Positions 33,246-44,216 of a stretch of 64,000 bases of DNA are shown piece after piece. The DNA is from Aspergillus flavus. Lineage: Eukaryota; Ascomycota; Eurotiomycetes; Eurotiales; Aspergillaceae. The position numbers and the translations under genes are program-made. The notes beneath the pieces are model-generated. The model saw only the letters and a list, made by a program, of their open reading frames with translations. It did no database searches and was not told the DNA's origin. The stretch spans positions 2,914,001 through 2,978,000 of the forward strand of contig NC_092407.1 in NCBI RefSeq assembly GCF_009017415.1, given 5' to 3'. Each line of letters starts with the position of its first letter. The first letter of the stretch is position 1.

Positions 33246-33995
33246 TTACAGTGTCGACGTGGTCTGTAGCCAGAAAGCCATGGCGTCAGTAGTGACAACC
33301 AACTGGTCTGGATTTTCCTCATCCGCTTGAAGGACCTGAGCGCGCACCCAAAACTTTCTCCCCACACGGCCGACCACTTTAGCACGGATGATCAGCAATC
33401 CAGGAACCGCGACAGGTCTCTTGTACCGTACATCCAATTGCGACGTGTATAATTTACCACGAGGAGTTTGGTCCTCCTCGCTTCCCTTGTGATCGGAAGC
33501 GTCCAACTCGGGAGGCGGAGAGTACAAGGTTACCGCCAACGACATCGCCTCATCGATACATGTTGCGATAATGCCACCATGAGCCGTCGACGGGTGGCCA
33601 CTCACGCCCGGTGTCGCCAGATCCAGCAGCATGAAAATGTCCGGGGGTAAGGCAGACGGCTCAGACGAGACCGGATCATCGGTAGGAGAGGGCCACGGCG
33701 GACGGGCGGCGGCGAGCGGAGGAAGCCACCGACGACGGAGCGTCAGACAGTGAGGGATGGTGATCGAAGTCGCTAAAGTACCAGCGAAATAGCCATCTTC
33801 GCCGGTGGAGGGTTTCGGAAGGCGTGACCAGGTGCGGATGGGATAGTATTCTGGGTGGTTGAGCAGACGGTTGGCGTGGGGATGGGAACGAAAGGAATCG
33901 AGAGATGCTTCTTCCGTTAAGGGAGCATTCATGATGGAGGGGGGTTTGACATCAACCATTTTTTCCTTCTTTGTATGTTCATATGATCGATTCAT
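33246..33995 (-). CDS. PaaI-type thioesterase (hot-dog fold)
   Basis: Predicted 249-aa single hot-dog domain protein, intronless. The motif S-T-A-H-G-G-I-I-A-T-C-I-D-E-A-M is the family helix carrying the catalytic/ligand HGG; strand segments Y-T-S-Q-L-D-V-R-Y-K-R-P-V and I-I-R-A-K-V-V follow in the expected order. The start is uncertain: the first ATG in frame is 33995, with alternatives at 33959 (MVDVKPP) and 33932 (MNAPL). The frame continues upstream through lysine-rich sequence that lacks an ATG. Role probably in acyl-CoA or aryl-thioester hydrolysis. No targeting signal is clear. Confidence 0.83.
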   Translation of the reverse strand: MNRSYEHTKKEKMVDVKPPSIMNAPLTEEASLDSFRSHPHANRLLNHPEYYPIRTWSRLPKPSTGEDGYFAGTLATSITIPHCLTLRRRWLPPLAAARPPWPSPTDDPVSSEPSALPPDIFMLLDLATPGVSGHPSTAHGGIIATCIDEAMSLAVTLYSPPPELDASDHKGSEEDQTPRGKLYTSQLDVRYKRPVAVPGLLIIRAKVVGRVGRKFWVRAQVLQADEENPDQLVVTTDAMAFWLQTTSTL

Positions 33996-35428
33996 AGTAA
34001 TTTCTCTTTTCTTGCTTTTCTTTTTCTTATTCTCTTCTTTGTGAGGAGATGTGTGATATAGAGGGAAATCAAACCACACTGGCAAGATGGACAGAAAGAA
34101 AGCAGAGTGACTGTTTCTTAAGTGTTATACGTGAAGTTTCATTGTCTATACTTTCCGGTCGATCATCCTTTGGTAATACTAGGGTACCTTCCTTCAACCT
34201 CGGCTACAAGTTCGGCTGCCCGATTGGCCCCTCCGTTGAGGTAAGAACCTAGCTTAATTTCATTGAAGCTGGGGCCTGGAGAACTCGGGAGGTCAAGTCG
34301 GTGGTACTCCGTACTCAATTATTGGCCAAGTGATAAATCCAGCGAAATAAAACTAGTTCATCCATAAGCGGTATGCGACCAATTATTAATAGTATTCACC
34401 AGAACCATGATCGTGAATAAGAATTGCAAGGAATGAATGAATTGGGATTGGGTAGAATTCTTCCCATCCAAGCAGGACACATACCGAACAAAACAGATAC
34501 TAAGTGTGAAGTACTGCTGCTACGAGTTAAGTTCATAATTCCTGCAGGAGACTCGACAAATTCCACAACCTCCATGTCCATATTTCAAACCTGCACTAGC
34601 GTGAAAACTGCCGGAACCGACGGCCTCTATTGGGCTTAGTCCCGTACTTAGATCGATTAAACCCCTCCAATGGAAGGAAGATCCTCGCTGGGCACATTCC
34701 AATCAAGGAATTTTAGTTTCTGCTGTGGTATGGAACGAAATTATCATCATAGTTACAGGGTCCAGGTAGGCAAAAAAAAAAAAAGAAAAAAAAACTGAAA
34801 AAAGGGACCCGAAATCATAATACATACAATAATACCTTCATTTTCCTATTGTTATTCTCTCTCACTTCAATTCCTATTCCATAGCTTTGTCTCTCCGAAT
34901 ATTTAATTAATAAAATCAGAATCAAAATCAATAATACCAGTAATCGTTCCTCCTCATCATAATAAAAATAACAATAATACCCATAAGAGATACTTATGAG
35001 CAAAAGGTATCATAGGGAAAACCATGTCCTGTCTCATTGCCTGGTCCCTAGCGTGTCACCCCCGCTTGCGATATAAACAAATACCCATTCAATAGTACTT
35101 TCCCAGCGGTTAGTGACTTGTTTTAGCAGCTATACCGTTGCTACACTACTGTCACTGCAGATAAATACCTCCCCCGGCTTAAATTTCCGCTTCTTTCCTC
35201 TTCCTTGTTTTCCCCCCTTGTGCTTTCTCTTTTATCTCCTGCCAATTCCCTTCCCCTTTCAACAATTGTTTCTCTCTCCTCGCCCCAGCTGCTTTTATAC
35301 CACTTCGTCTCTTTCCATCCTCCATTCGCTTTTCGCGTCTGGTCATATCGTTGATTTACTGATCAATTGAGGACTCCATTACTATTCATCCATCCATACA
35401 CACATCTCCAACCCCATTCACGACCATT
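33996..35428. promoter_or_regulatory. Divergent 1.4-kb spacer, thioesterase/GPI protein
   Basis: No gene supported. It contains TACTCCGTA (34305-34313), an A-rich stretch (34770-34803), and a long pyrimidine-rich leader (about 35185-35330) ahead of the GPI-protein gene that opens a spurious hydrophobic frame. Confidence 0.5.
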
Positions 35429-36176
35429 ATGTTGCCGATCGTGTTTCTCTCCACTTTGGTGGCCTCCGCTACTGCAGTGACTACCGCCAGCAACTATACC
35501 TTCCCTGAGGGATTCGATCTGAACCAGGTGAAACCGGCGGATAAGTGTAGGTTTTCGTCCTAGTCGTGGTTGTACAACATGTCTATGGCATGATCCACCG
35601 GTAACCGCAGAAGAACTAATGAGTATCTTCAGCTGCCTGGTGTCAGGCCGAGCGGAACGCCTGCCCTAAGATCTGTGGCGGAGTTGCTGATAAGAACACT
35701 TGTGACCCGGTATGGCCAAACCACACACCCACGGCGTTGGAGAGCTCTAGATAAGCTAACAGTCACAGCAAACTCTTGATTTCACTTGCACATGCTCCAA
35801 TGGCACCGATGCTGACGTCGCGCCTTACGCGGAGACTGTCCCCTTCTTCGTCTGCCAGGAGAACTACCGCCAGTGCATCCAGCGCTCTACTGACCTTGAC
35901 GGCGACGAGAAGTGCAAGGAGGCCCAAAGCCAGTGTGGCTCGAAGAATGCGTCCGATGCCTCTGGCTCGTCTTCATCGACTACTACGGCCACGTCCTTGC
36001 CTACCTCGACTGGTTCTTCGGGATCGAGCAAGAGCGAAAGCTCATCCACCGGCACCGCGACGAGCAGTGGCAGCACAAGCAGCACTACCGCTAATGTCGC
36101 TGTGCGCATGGCCCAGGACCATGCGACGGGCATCTTGGCAACGGTACTCTTCTTGGGTCTCCGTCTCGTTCTGTAA
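35429..36176 (+). CDS. GPI-anchored cysteine-rich cell-wall protein (DUF7707-type)
   Basis: Predicted 200-aa surface protein. Exons 35429-35546, 35633-35709, 35769-36176; introns 86 and 59 nt, phases consistent. A signal peptide covers about residues 1-17. The domain (about 20-115) has W-C-Q-A-E-R-N-A-C-P-K-I-C-G-G, C-D-P, C-T-C-S-N-G-T, V-C-Q, C-I-Q, C-K and Q-C, that is around ten cysteines and several N-glycosylation sites. It is followed by a Ser/Thr-rich stalk and a C-terminal hydrophobic tail (A-T-V-L-F-L-G-L) typical of GPI attachment. The family is widespread in filamentous ascomycetes; function in the wall is unknown. The 75-residue Ser/Thr region would be heavily O-mannosylated. Confidence 0.88.
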
Positions 36177-36739
36177 GATGGTTGCTTCTGGTTTCACCGC
36201 ACGCACATAGCTTGATCGAGTTCTGATTATGGAATGCGCCACTCCTATCCTTCTCGAAAAAAATTGTGCTTGATGTTGTTTCTCTCCTATCTCGCTTTGA
36301 GTCTATGACCCACCGTATCGTACTATTCCCCTGTTTTTGCGTCGCGGTTAATGTGCTGTATCGTTCTGTGCGTGCTTTCAGTCGTTCCTTTCACGAGTCT
36401 AATTGATGATACTCTACTCCGTATATGGAAGAATAATAGTCGTTCTTTGAGGTTTTCTGAAGAATCACTAATTAGTCAATAAGTTTCAGCAACGGGACCA
36501 TCGTAAATGTAGAGATAGAAGGTCTTTGTTTCTTTTGCTGAGTATATACACAAGAATCTACTATTGATCGTCACTATAAACGCTGATCCATCGTAATCCA
36601 CGCCAAGACTTTTTCCCACACTGAAATTTCTCCACCGCCAACCAACCACAACCACGACGGAATTCAACTCTCGCTTTCCTCCCCTTCTCTTCCTCCTTTT
36701 TACTCCTTTTGCCTGTCATCCTCACAGTCCTTCGTCAGA
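36177..36739. promoter_or_regulatory. Spacer and eIF3m promoter/leader
   Basis: Contains TACTCCGTA at 36415-36423 and a pyrimidine-rich run directly before the eIF3m start (about 36660-36725), a common arrangement for translation-machinery genes. No gene supported. Confidence 0.45.
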
Positions 36740-38230
36740 ATGCCCGCACCAACTACTACCCTCCTCATCGAGGGCTCCTTTAGCGAACTCGCCGACGAGT
36801 TCGCCCAGTACCTTGACGCACTGCGCAAAAGCGAAGGCACCACCACCATTCAGGCCGAAATCTCCCCGCTCTTGGAACCCCTCCGCCAGCAGGAACAGAG
36901 TGACGCTGAGCCCGATCGGAAACAGCGTGATGAGGTTCTCAAGAAGCTGGTCTCGGCGGCTTCCGTGTTGAACAATGCTCCAGAGAAGGGTGGGTCGTCC
37001 CTCCAACATATCGTCCAAGCGAGAAGGATCGGGATATCAAACTGCATGACAGAACAGAAACTGACACGCCAATAATTAGAGATCATCTCCGCCTACAACC
37101 TTCTCGTCCATCTTATTCACTACGCCTCAGACCCTGACATGTTCCTTTCCCGCATCTGCTCCTACCTCGCTAAACCCATCACCTCTTCCGCCCAGTTCGG
37201 ACCCTCGCTGGCCATCTCTATCCTCTCCACCATCTTCAACACTCTCGCTCCTACCGACTCCAGCCGCTTCCATGTCTTTCTGGGTATTGTCGCAGTCATT
37301 CGTCAGTCCGGCTCTACGGTCGCTTTCGAAGCCCTCAAGCCTCAGTTGACCGCTCAGCTGCCCACCTGGCTGTCCTCCTGGGAGTTGGATGAGGAAGAGG
37401 CTCAGCGCCTGCACCTCGCTGTTGCAGACGCCGCTCAGGCTGCCGGCGACCCGGAGCTGGCGCAGACCCATATTCTGCAGGCTCTGCAGACCATTCCAGC
37501 CGCGCAGGCTTCGTCCAAGGAGGCCCGCGACCTCGCCATCCGCGCTCTCACCTCCGCTCTCACCCACCCCGCTGTGTTCGACTTCACCCCTCTGACGGCC
37601 TCGGACGCTGTCCAGGCCCTTCGCTCTAGCGATAGCACCTTGTTTGAGCTTCTTGAGATCTTCACGGCCGACACTCTCGATGCTTACGAGGCTTTCGTCA
37701 CCGCCACTCCCTTGGCAGGCATCTCCGGTGGTGTGCTGGCCGACGCTGGCGAGGCGCTGCAGAACAAGATGCGTCTGTTGACTTTGGCCTCTCTGGCCGC
37801 CTCGACCCCTTCCCGTTCCTTGCCCTATGCCACGATTGCCGCGTCTCTGCGTGTGCCGGCCGAAGATGTCGAGAAGTGGGTCATCGATACAATCCGTGCT
37901 GGTCTGGTTGAGGGCAAGCTGTCTCAGCTGCGCTCCGAATTCCTGGTACACCGCGCCACCTACCGTGTTTTCGGCGAGAAGCAGTGGGCGGAAGTGCAGG
38001 GTCGCTTGATGGTCTGGCGCCGCAGCCTCGAGAACGTTCTGGGCGTCCTCCGTACCGAGCGGGAGCGTTTCGTTCGTGAAAGCCTTCAGGCCGCCGCGGC
38101 AGCAGAGGAAGCCGCCCAGGGCAAGTCGAACGACAAGGGTAACAAGTCTGGAGATCGTCGGCAGCGCCATGGCAACAACCAACAATCTCAGCAGCAACAG
38201 CAGCCCCAGGAGGTGGCTGCCGCAGAGTAA
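36740..38230 (+). CDS. eIF3m: Eukaryotic translation initiation factor 3 subunit M
   Basis: Predicted 466-aa PCI-domain subunit of eIF3, part of the 40S-binding octameric core. Exons 36740-36989 and 37080-38230; intron 90 nt, phase 1, joining P-E-K-E-I-I-S-A-Y-N-L-L. The helical N-terminal part is followed by the PCI winged-helix region (about 290-395), with S-L-R-V-P-A-E-D-V-E-K-W-V-I-D-T-I-R and L-V-E-G-K-L-S-Q. The C-terminal tail is A/Q-rich and low in complexity. Strong preference for C in third positions indicates high expression and opens a long antisense frame (37127-38197) that I regard as a shadow. Confidence 0.95.
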
Positions 38231-38674
38231 TTAACTCTAAGAAGGAAACACCACGATACTCCTTGAAAAGGGAAAAGAAGTATAGAAAAAGTTCGTCGTG
38301 TAATGGCTGGGAAGAGGTGTTATGTTGTATTTTCAATTTCTTTCTATTGTTTATTCTTTGGTTCATGTGTTCTCTCCGGGCGACATTTTTATCGGTTCAT
38401 GGTAGCTATTTGTTTCTAGACAGGTTCCGCCTGGCATGTAGTTAGGATTGGGCCCGATCAATGGACACGAGTCATGTCATGCATATACGAAGTGATATAC
38501 CATTGGGACTATATCTTTTCATATATATATAAACCGGCCATATTGTACTTTGAGACGTAGGCATTGTATGTAAGGGAGAAAGAGACCACTCCATCTATAA
38601 AGCGCTATCCACACTCCCAACAAGAAAACTAAAAAGATCGCTGACACCGATACACATAATAATATAGACATAGA
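38231..38674. other. Convergent 3' region, no gene
   Basis: AT-rich spacer with an ATATATATATAAA stretch near 38520; holds the 3' ends of eIF3m and the UMP kinase. Confidence 0.5.
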
Positions 38675-39322
38675 TCACTGCTGATGCACCCCACGAGCCT
38701 TGAAACCCTCTTGGATAAGAGCATACACCTCCTCAACAGACCCCGTGGCCGGCACAGACACAACCTTATTCTGTTTTTTAAAAGCGTCGACAACAGGCAT
38801 ACTGGTGTCAATAAAAGTGCGGAAACGCTTCCGAATGGATTCAGCATTGTCATCATCACGGCCGGAGGTCTCTCCGCGCTTCAATAGGCGCTTCTCCATA
38901 ACCTCCTCTGGGCAGTCCAAGAACAGTGTCAGCTCCGAAGGACAGACTGTATCCTCGAAGAAAATAGCCTGATCCAACTTGCGCGGGAACCCATCGACCA
39001 GGAACCGGGCCTTCTTGCCCTCCCCGGCACTAGCACCATTCTTTAAGGCATCTGCCATGGCATTCGACAACAGTGCCACCGTAATCTCCATCGGAACGAT
39101 CTTGCCCTCCCGGATATAAGTCTTGATCAGTTCACCATACTGGCTTCCCTCGCGGATCTGCTCGGCGCGCAGTAGATCACCCGCCGACAGATGGACAAAG
39201 CCGTAGTCGCGGACGAGATTGGCAGATTGAGTACCCTTGCCACTTCCGGGACCACCAAGAAGGAAAACAACTGTGACTTCGGAGGGCGAGAAACGAGGGG
39301 TGGGATGTTGAGTGTCGGCCAT
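38675..39322 (-). CDS. ura6: UMP/CMP (uridylate) kinase
   Basis: Predicted 215-aa kinase that phosphorylates UMP and CMP with ATP, in pyrimidine nucleotide synthesis. The Walker A loop G-G-P-G-S-G-K-G-T-Q lies at residues 24-33; the NMP-binding part has L-S-A-G-D-L-L-R and D-G-F-P-R-K; the lid contains R-G-E-T-S-G-R-D-D-D-N. Length equals yeast Ura6. A small ORF with a mitochondrial-type N-terminus and one helix lies 47 bp upstream on the same strand; many filamentous-fungal Ura6 proteins carry such an extension, so the gene model may begin there (see next entry and findings). Confidence 0.95.
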   Translation of the reverse strand: MADTQHPTPRFSPSEVTVVFLLGGPGSGKGTQSANLVRDYGFVHLSAGDLLRAEQIREGSQYGELIKTYIREGKIVPMEITVALLSNAMADALKNGASAGEGKKARFLVDGFPRKLDQAIFFEDTVCPSELTLFLDCPEEVMEKRLLKRGETSGRDDDNAESIRKRFRTFIDTSMPVVDAFKKQNKVVSVPATGSVEEVYALIQEGFKARGVHQQ

Positions 39323-39369
39323 GTTTCTCTAGTCGGAGAGTAGACAAATCTTTAGGGGGGTAGTGTAAT

Positions 39370-39669
39370 TTAAGAATCAGAAGATTGAGAGTCGGGTTTC
39401 GGTTTGTGAATGCCGGTACGGGACTTGACAAGGAAGACGTAGGATCCAGAGCCAATACCAATGATTGCTAAGAATGGAAAAATTTTGAATTGGGAGCGGT
39501 TGTATTGCGAGGAGTTGGGAGAAGAGGAGGAGGAATAGGGGCGGTGGTGTTGTTCTTGCCGGAGGTGGTGGGGTCGGGATGATGATCTTGCGGCTTGATT
39601 GAGAGAGAAGGCTACACGGGAGCGAATTGGGAGGGCGGGATTGCGGAAGACACCAGAGCAGGGAGACAT
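39370..39669 (-). CDS. Small mitochondrial-type membrane ORF (possible 5' exon of ura6)
   Basis: A 99-codon frame beginning M-S-P-C-S-G-V-F-R. The first ~50 residues are rich in R, S and Q and free of acidic residues, like a mitochondrial presequence. A single hydrophobic helix (F-K-I-F-P-F-L-A-I-I-G-I-G-S-G-S-Y-V-F-L) spans about residues 60-80. It stops 47 bp before the kinase ATG. Either it is an independent small inner-membrane protein, or an intron starting at a weak GTCAAG donor after S-Y-V-F-L and ending at the CTAG just upstream of the kinase ATG fuses it in frame with the kinase. I cannot decide from sequence alone. Confidence 0.55.
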   Translation of the reverse strand: MSPCSGVFRNPALPIRSRVAFSLNQAARSSSRPHHLRQEQHHRPYSSSSSPNSSQYNRSQFKIFPFLAIIGIGSGSYVFLVKSRTGIHKPKPDSQSSDS

Positions 39670-40216
39670 CTGGAGAAGGAAGCGGGGAGTATTAGGTTGA
39701 ATAATTAAACTAAAAGAGTGGAATTGGAAGAGTAAGAGAGATTAGTTAGAAAAGACAGTTCCGAAAAAAGAAAGAAAACACAGACAAAGATGCCTGGAGG
39801 ATCGGGTTCAAATGCTTTCCGCATGGGGAATGGTGTGTATAGGATTGGTATGGTAAATAACAATGTAACAAAATGATTGATACTGAAGTATACGCAAAAG
39901 ATGTATAATGGTCCTTCATTCACTCTCATACAAGCCATTTTTCAATAGACCTCAATAGGATATCTGGGACAATGTACCTAGATTTTGGAAATGAATGTCA
40001 CTTGTCCCTTTCATCTCTCTATTCTGAATACTACTCCCATACTTACATCACCACTTAAGGACCATTTACATGAATGCCTTCCATCTTCCCTTGTTTCATT
40101 TTGCACCTCTATGCTACCTGCCCTCTCCCAGATTCAGCACTTACTTCTACAATACTCAGAGTACAATTGGATCACTTAAGCTAAAGATCTCAGCTATCTA
40201 TTAACACGCCACAACC
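39670..40216. promoter_or_regulatory. Divergent spacer, no gene
   Basis: AT-rich head-to-head region between the mitochondrial-type ORF and the DUF7730 gene. Short frames without recognisable content. Confidence 0.45.
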
Positions 40217-41672
40217 ATGGCAGACTCAGCGAGGCATGGCCGTCGAAACAATCGTGCATCTCGCAATCGACGAGGTAAAAGTAAAAAAGATCAAACACCT
40301 GTTGTTCAACCTGAAGAAGCCCTTGGAAATGAATCGAAGTCTTCGCTTTTTGGAAAAAGAACTTATCACCCTAACATGAGCCATCCATCACCCTCCTTGA
40401 CCGTTAGCCCTACCTTAACGGTACAGACTCGGTATAACGGCAGAGCTCACTATCGAGCAAGCCCAAAGGTTAGTCAAGCACTATATCTCGTCCTCTATCT
40501 CCTACCAACGAATCTTTCAGGAAAACACCAATCCTCGCTCTCCACAATTAGCCCAGAATCTAGCTCCAGCGAATGCATCAAACACAAGAAAAAGAGACCA
40601 ATCTCAAAAGCTGGACGCCGTCCGTTTGTCACTACGAAACCATGTATACAAATTAGAAGCTCCAGAGCATGTTAAACCAAAGCAAGACTGTACCAATAGC
40701 AAGCGTGCGCCTGGATCTCCACTGGCTTCGAAAACCAATACTAAACGACAGAAGGCGGACTACCCAGCACCAGTACCGAGGATTCTGTTATCCCATTCCT
40801 CTCCCAAATGCTCCTTTTCTGAGCAAAAGGTACAAGATAACAAACAGTCAGTTTCTGGAAAGAAAGTTAACTCCCCCGAGGAACCGGCAAAGTCTGCATT
40901 GCTCTTGGACCTTCCTGCAGAGATCCGTTGGCAGATCTACCAGTACCTTTTCGAGCCACATCGGGTAGAAATTCTACGTCGCAAGGATATGAACACCGAC
41001 ACGTCTAAGCCGGCTCGCTATAGACTCTGCCATCGCCAGCAGAAGCCTCGCAGCCCATCTACACAGGCAGTGGACCATGATGGCCACCGCACCAGGCACA
41101 CGCCGTTCTTATTTGGCCTTGTATTCACATGTCGAACTATTTATTGCGAGGCAGTTCTTCTGCTATATTCGACAGCGCAGTTCATTTTCAATTCCGCGAA
41201 TTCAATCATAAGGTTTCTTAGAACCACATCCAAGGATTTCCAGGCTGCTATCCGTCATGTAGAGCTCAATCACATCATGTACAATGAGCCGCGACTGACA
41301 GAATTCCGCCCATTCAAGATCCGCAGTGACATTGCTTGGTACAATGCCTGTGAAGAGATGGCATCAGCCTGTGTATCTCTGAAGGTGCTGCATGTCAGAT
41401 TAGCTATTTACGATTGGCCTATCCGACTGGAAATAGGCGAACTCTGGTCTATGCCGCTTCTGTTGTTCGGCCACTATGACGGTGGCTTAGATTATGCGGG
41501 CATTCAGCTTCAAATGAGAAGGTTTCAAGACGACAAACTTCGGACTGTGGAGCGCGCTCTGGAGCAGACGATGATGAAGCCGAAGATGTTCCAAATTCGG
41601 GAGGACGAACGACTGTCTAAGGAATTGATGGGACCGATTAAGGCAAAAAAGGTCTTAAAAATAGTGGTTTAA
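40217..41672 (+). CDS. F-box-like / DUF7730 domain protein
   Basis: Predicted 467-aa protein. Exons 40217-40468 and 40521-41672; 52-nt intron, phase 0. The first ~230 residues are basic and disordered. Then L-L-L-D-L-P-A-E-I-R-W-Q-I-Y-Q-Y-L-F begins the F-box-like/DUF7730 region, continuing with F-G-L-V-F-T-C-R-T-I-Y-C-E-A and A-I-R-H-V-E-L-N. Such proteins are numerous in filamentous fungi; a role as a substrate adaptor is often assumed but unproven. Slightly weaker codon bias than its neighbours suggests low expression. Start at 40217 is the first ATG of the frame. Confidence 0.85.
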
Positions 41673-42157
41673 GCATTTTGGTGTCATCCAGTTGTAGTTT
41701 TATTTGCATTTTTGAAAGAATGGCAGGGGTGATTCACTGCTAAATGGTTTGGGGAAAAGTTATCTGCTTTACAACACTGCATTTTCTTCGTTACACATTT
41801 TTTTTTCTAATTCTCTAGTTTTCTAATTCTCTTTTTTGTCCTTATTGCCTTTTGCCTTTTTCGTTTCCCCGGAGAAACAATAAAAAGATACTTCGCGATA
41901 GGAAGCAATTCATGCATCAGTACTATAACTAAGCTTTGCTCTATGTCCAGGTATATACTCGATGTGTACGTAAATCGTAGAAGGAATAAAAAGAATAAAA
42001 GCAGGAGAAGGAGAGAGATTGTAGAGTACAGTATTAGGAAGATCCAACGCCAGAGATATGCAGTTGAGGCTTTGCAATGTGCCGTACATACGAACCCGTA
42101 GTAAGCATACGCGATCGACATGGTGTCTCTTTTTCTTTCTTGGTGGCAGGATCACGG
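41673..42157. other. Convergent intergenic, no gene
   Basis: AT-rich, with a T-run near 41799. Holds 3' ends of the DUF7730 and arylsulfotransferase-like genes. Confidence 0.5.
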
Positions 42158-42379
42158 TCAGATAGACGGTTCGTTCAATGGCTGACCTTCCTCGGAAGCA
42201 ACCTCGTGGTATGCCTGCATACTACGCCGCCGGAAATACCAATACATACCCGCCAGGAGCCCGCCTGTAGAGCATAGAACTAGAACAAAGATGAGAAGGC
42301 CTCCGACCCCGCGGATGACCTCCCACGCTTTGTAGATAGTTTCGGCCGCTTCCTGAGCCTTCAGGTAGACTTCATCAGT

Positions 42380-42430
<51 letters not shown>

Positions 42431-44216
42431 ACTGGTTCTATCCCCATAGAGAGTCGATGGGTCGTGGGGTGTGGGCGTCATGTCCCCCTGGAACCCGGCA
42501 AGTCGCCAGTTACTCGGCGTGTCGGTTCGTTGGATCTCGGAGGTACCCAGGACGTTTCCGTCCTCGTCCACTGCTTCCACGGAAACCCAGTCCAAGTAAC
42601 CGTCCGCAATGTACATCGTCTCGAAGTCGAGCTTGGTGGTGTTGCCTACCAGCACAGGCATCCCATCCTGGTTCACCCGTGCGTGGAAATTCCACGAAGC
42701 AACATCCGTTGCGCCGTTCCAGCTCACGTGGAAAATGGTAGTGAGGTCGGTTTCGTCTGTTCCATAGACAGACGAGACTACGTCTGGCGGGGCACTGGGA
42801 CGACCAGTGAAGTCGAATTTGTACGACCGGTACGTAGAGAAGCGAGAGGAAGCAAAACTGGCTTCCATAAGAACCTCGCCTTCGGGGGAGTGTTCAGATT
42901 GGTATCCTCGTTCACTCCAACCAACGAAGACATTACCATTGGCCAGTTTTTGCACGCTTCCGCGCAACCGAGTAAGGTCCCCGTCAGGACGGCTATATCG
43001 CTCAATAACCTTCGCGGTCATCGGGGAAACACTGGTGTGGAGTTGCACGATGAGAGCAGCGGAGGTGTCTTCTTCCTGTTCGGCCTCGTCCGAAGCGTTA
43101 TTAAGGAACGAAATGGTGGTGTGTGTGGCGTTGGATTCGACAAAGCGAACATGGTGCTGCTTGGAGAATGTGAAGTCTTGGACGAAATCCGACTTTTCCC
43201 CACCAAGCCGCCAGATGATACTTTTGTCCTGCCCGGAGATAAGATAGATAGTGCTCGTGAACCGGGCTGAGAGGATATAGTCTCCCGCAGCATTCTTATC
43301 GACCGCGTTAACATGAACATAATCCCAGCCAGGCTCGCCAGAAGCTGGTGTCGATGGGCCCACTCTCACGGATTCATCAATAGGGATGTAGCCTTCTGAA
43401 TCCCATTCGAAAAGCACCTCACCCGTCGCCGTGTCCAGTTCAACAAAACCACCTGTGACAACCCAACCGTACTCATCGGGACGACCAAGGTCACCCAGGC
43501 TCATGTACTTGTTTCGATATGAGCAAGCCAAAGCCGTCTTTCCGCCGTCGAGGATGTTGAATTCGTGCATGTTGAATGCGCCGAGATCATTGGTCACCGG
43601 AACGGCTTTCACCGTTTCATAATGCTGATCCAAGACATATCCGGTCCCCTTATCATTGCCATCGTTCCTATATGCATGCTGCAAGATGAAAGACAAGTAG
43701 GAGCCGCCATCAATGTTAGGTACCGCTTTGAAATCAAAGATATTGCGGTTGTCATACAGGCACGATCCAGCCCAGATGAGAGTCTAGATAAGATGTTGTG
43801 TAAGTCAGTGTTTCAATTGCAACTTTTATTATTTTTTACTATTTTTGGTCTCTGGCAAATCACAATCACCGCATCCAAAGTGAACGTACACCATCTGCAT
43901 CGTATATATAGGGCCCGACTTGGCACGGCTTCCACTGCTTCGTCGGAGGCTCTGGGTCAATCACGCCATAAGGCGCAACGAACCAGTAGCCCGGACTTAC
44001 GGAGTCGCGGTCATAGTAGGTGATATCGAACTTCAACGCCCTAACTTGTGGGAGCTATGACCTGTCAGCAGCTTACTTTCAAGGATAACTGGGCATACGA
44101 ACTGTCACGAAGGACATGAAATCATCATCGGATGCTGAGACAATACTACGGAAGCAGAAAAAAACCAAGGCCAGGAAGAAAATCATATTGAATGAGGGAC
44201 TAGGAGTATTCTCCAT
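42158..44216 (-). CDS. Arylsulfotransferase-family (ASST) membrane protein
   Basis: Predicted 634-aa protein. Exons (minus) 44103-44216, 43890-44054, 42158-43783; introns 48 and 106 nt, all phase 0. The first intron uses a GTTCGT donor. A signal peptide covers about residues 10-28 (M-I-F-F-L-A-L-V-F-F). The beta-propeller domain shows P-G-Y-W-F-V-A-P-Y-G, P-Y-I-Y-D-A-D-G and H-V-N-A-V-D, the fungal ASST layout. Near residues 545-560 is a run of 16 aspartates, encoded by eight exact GATGAC-type hexamers, then one transmembrane helix (588-610) and an R-R-R cytoplasmic tail, so the propeller lies in the lumen or outside. Bacterial ASSTs transfer sulfate between phenols; enzymatic activity of the fungal proteins is not established. 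Alternative start: ATG at 44186. Confidence 0.88.
42381..42428. repeat. Coding TCATCG hexanucleotide repeat (8 units)
   Basis: Eight perfect tandem TCATCG units on the plus strand encode an uninterrupted poly-aspartate linker in the ASST-like gene. Length variation between strains would change the linker in steps of two residues without breaking frame. Confidence 0.95.

Noticed and set aside
35113..35370. Hydrophobic plus-strand frame before the GPI-protein gene
   Set aside because: Pyrimidine-rich leader sequence; no conserved motif.
37127..38197. 356-codon minus-strand frame opposite eIF3m
   Set aside because: Lies wholly inside a well-recognised, C-biased gene; composition is G/E/L-rich without domains. 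A codon-bias shadow.
39795..39830. GGTTCAAATG-like T-loop suggesting a tRNA
   Set aside because: No matching acceptor, D or anticodon stems around it.
42464..43270. 268-codon plus-strand frame opposite the ASST-like gene
   Set aside because: No recognisable motif; entirely antisense to a supported exon.
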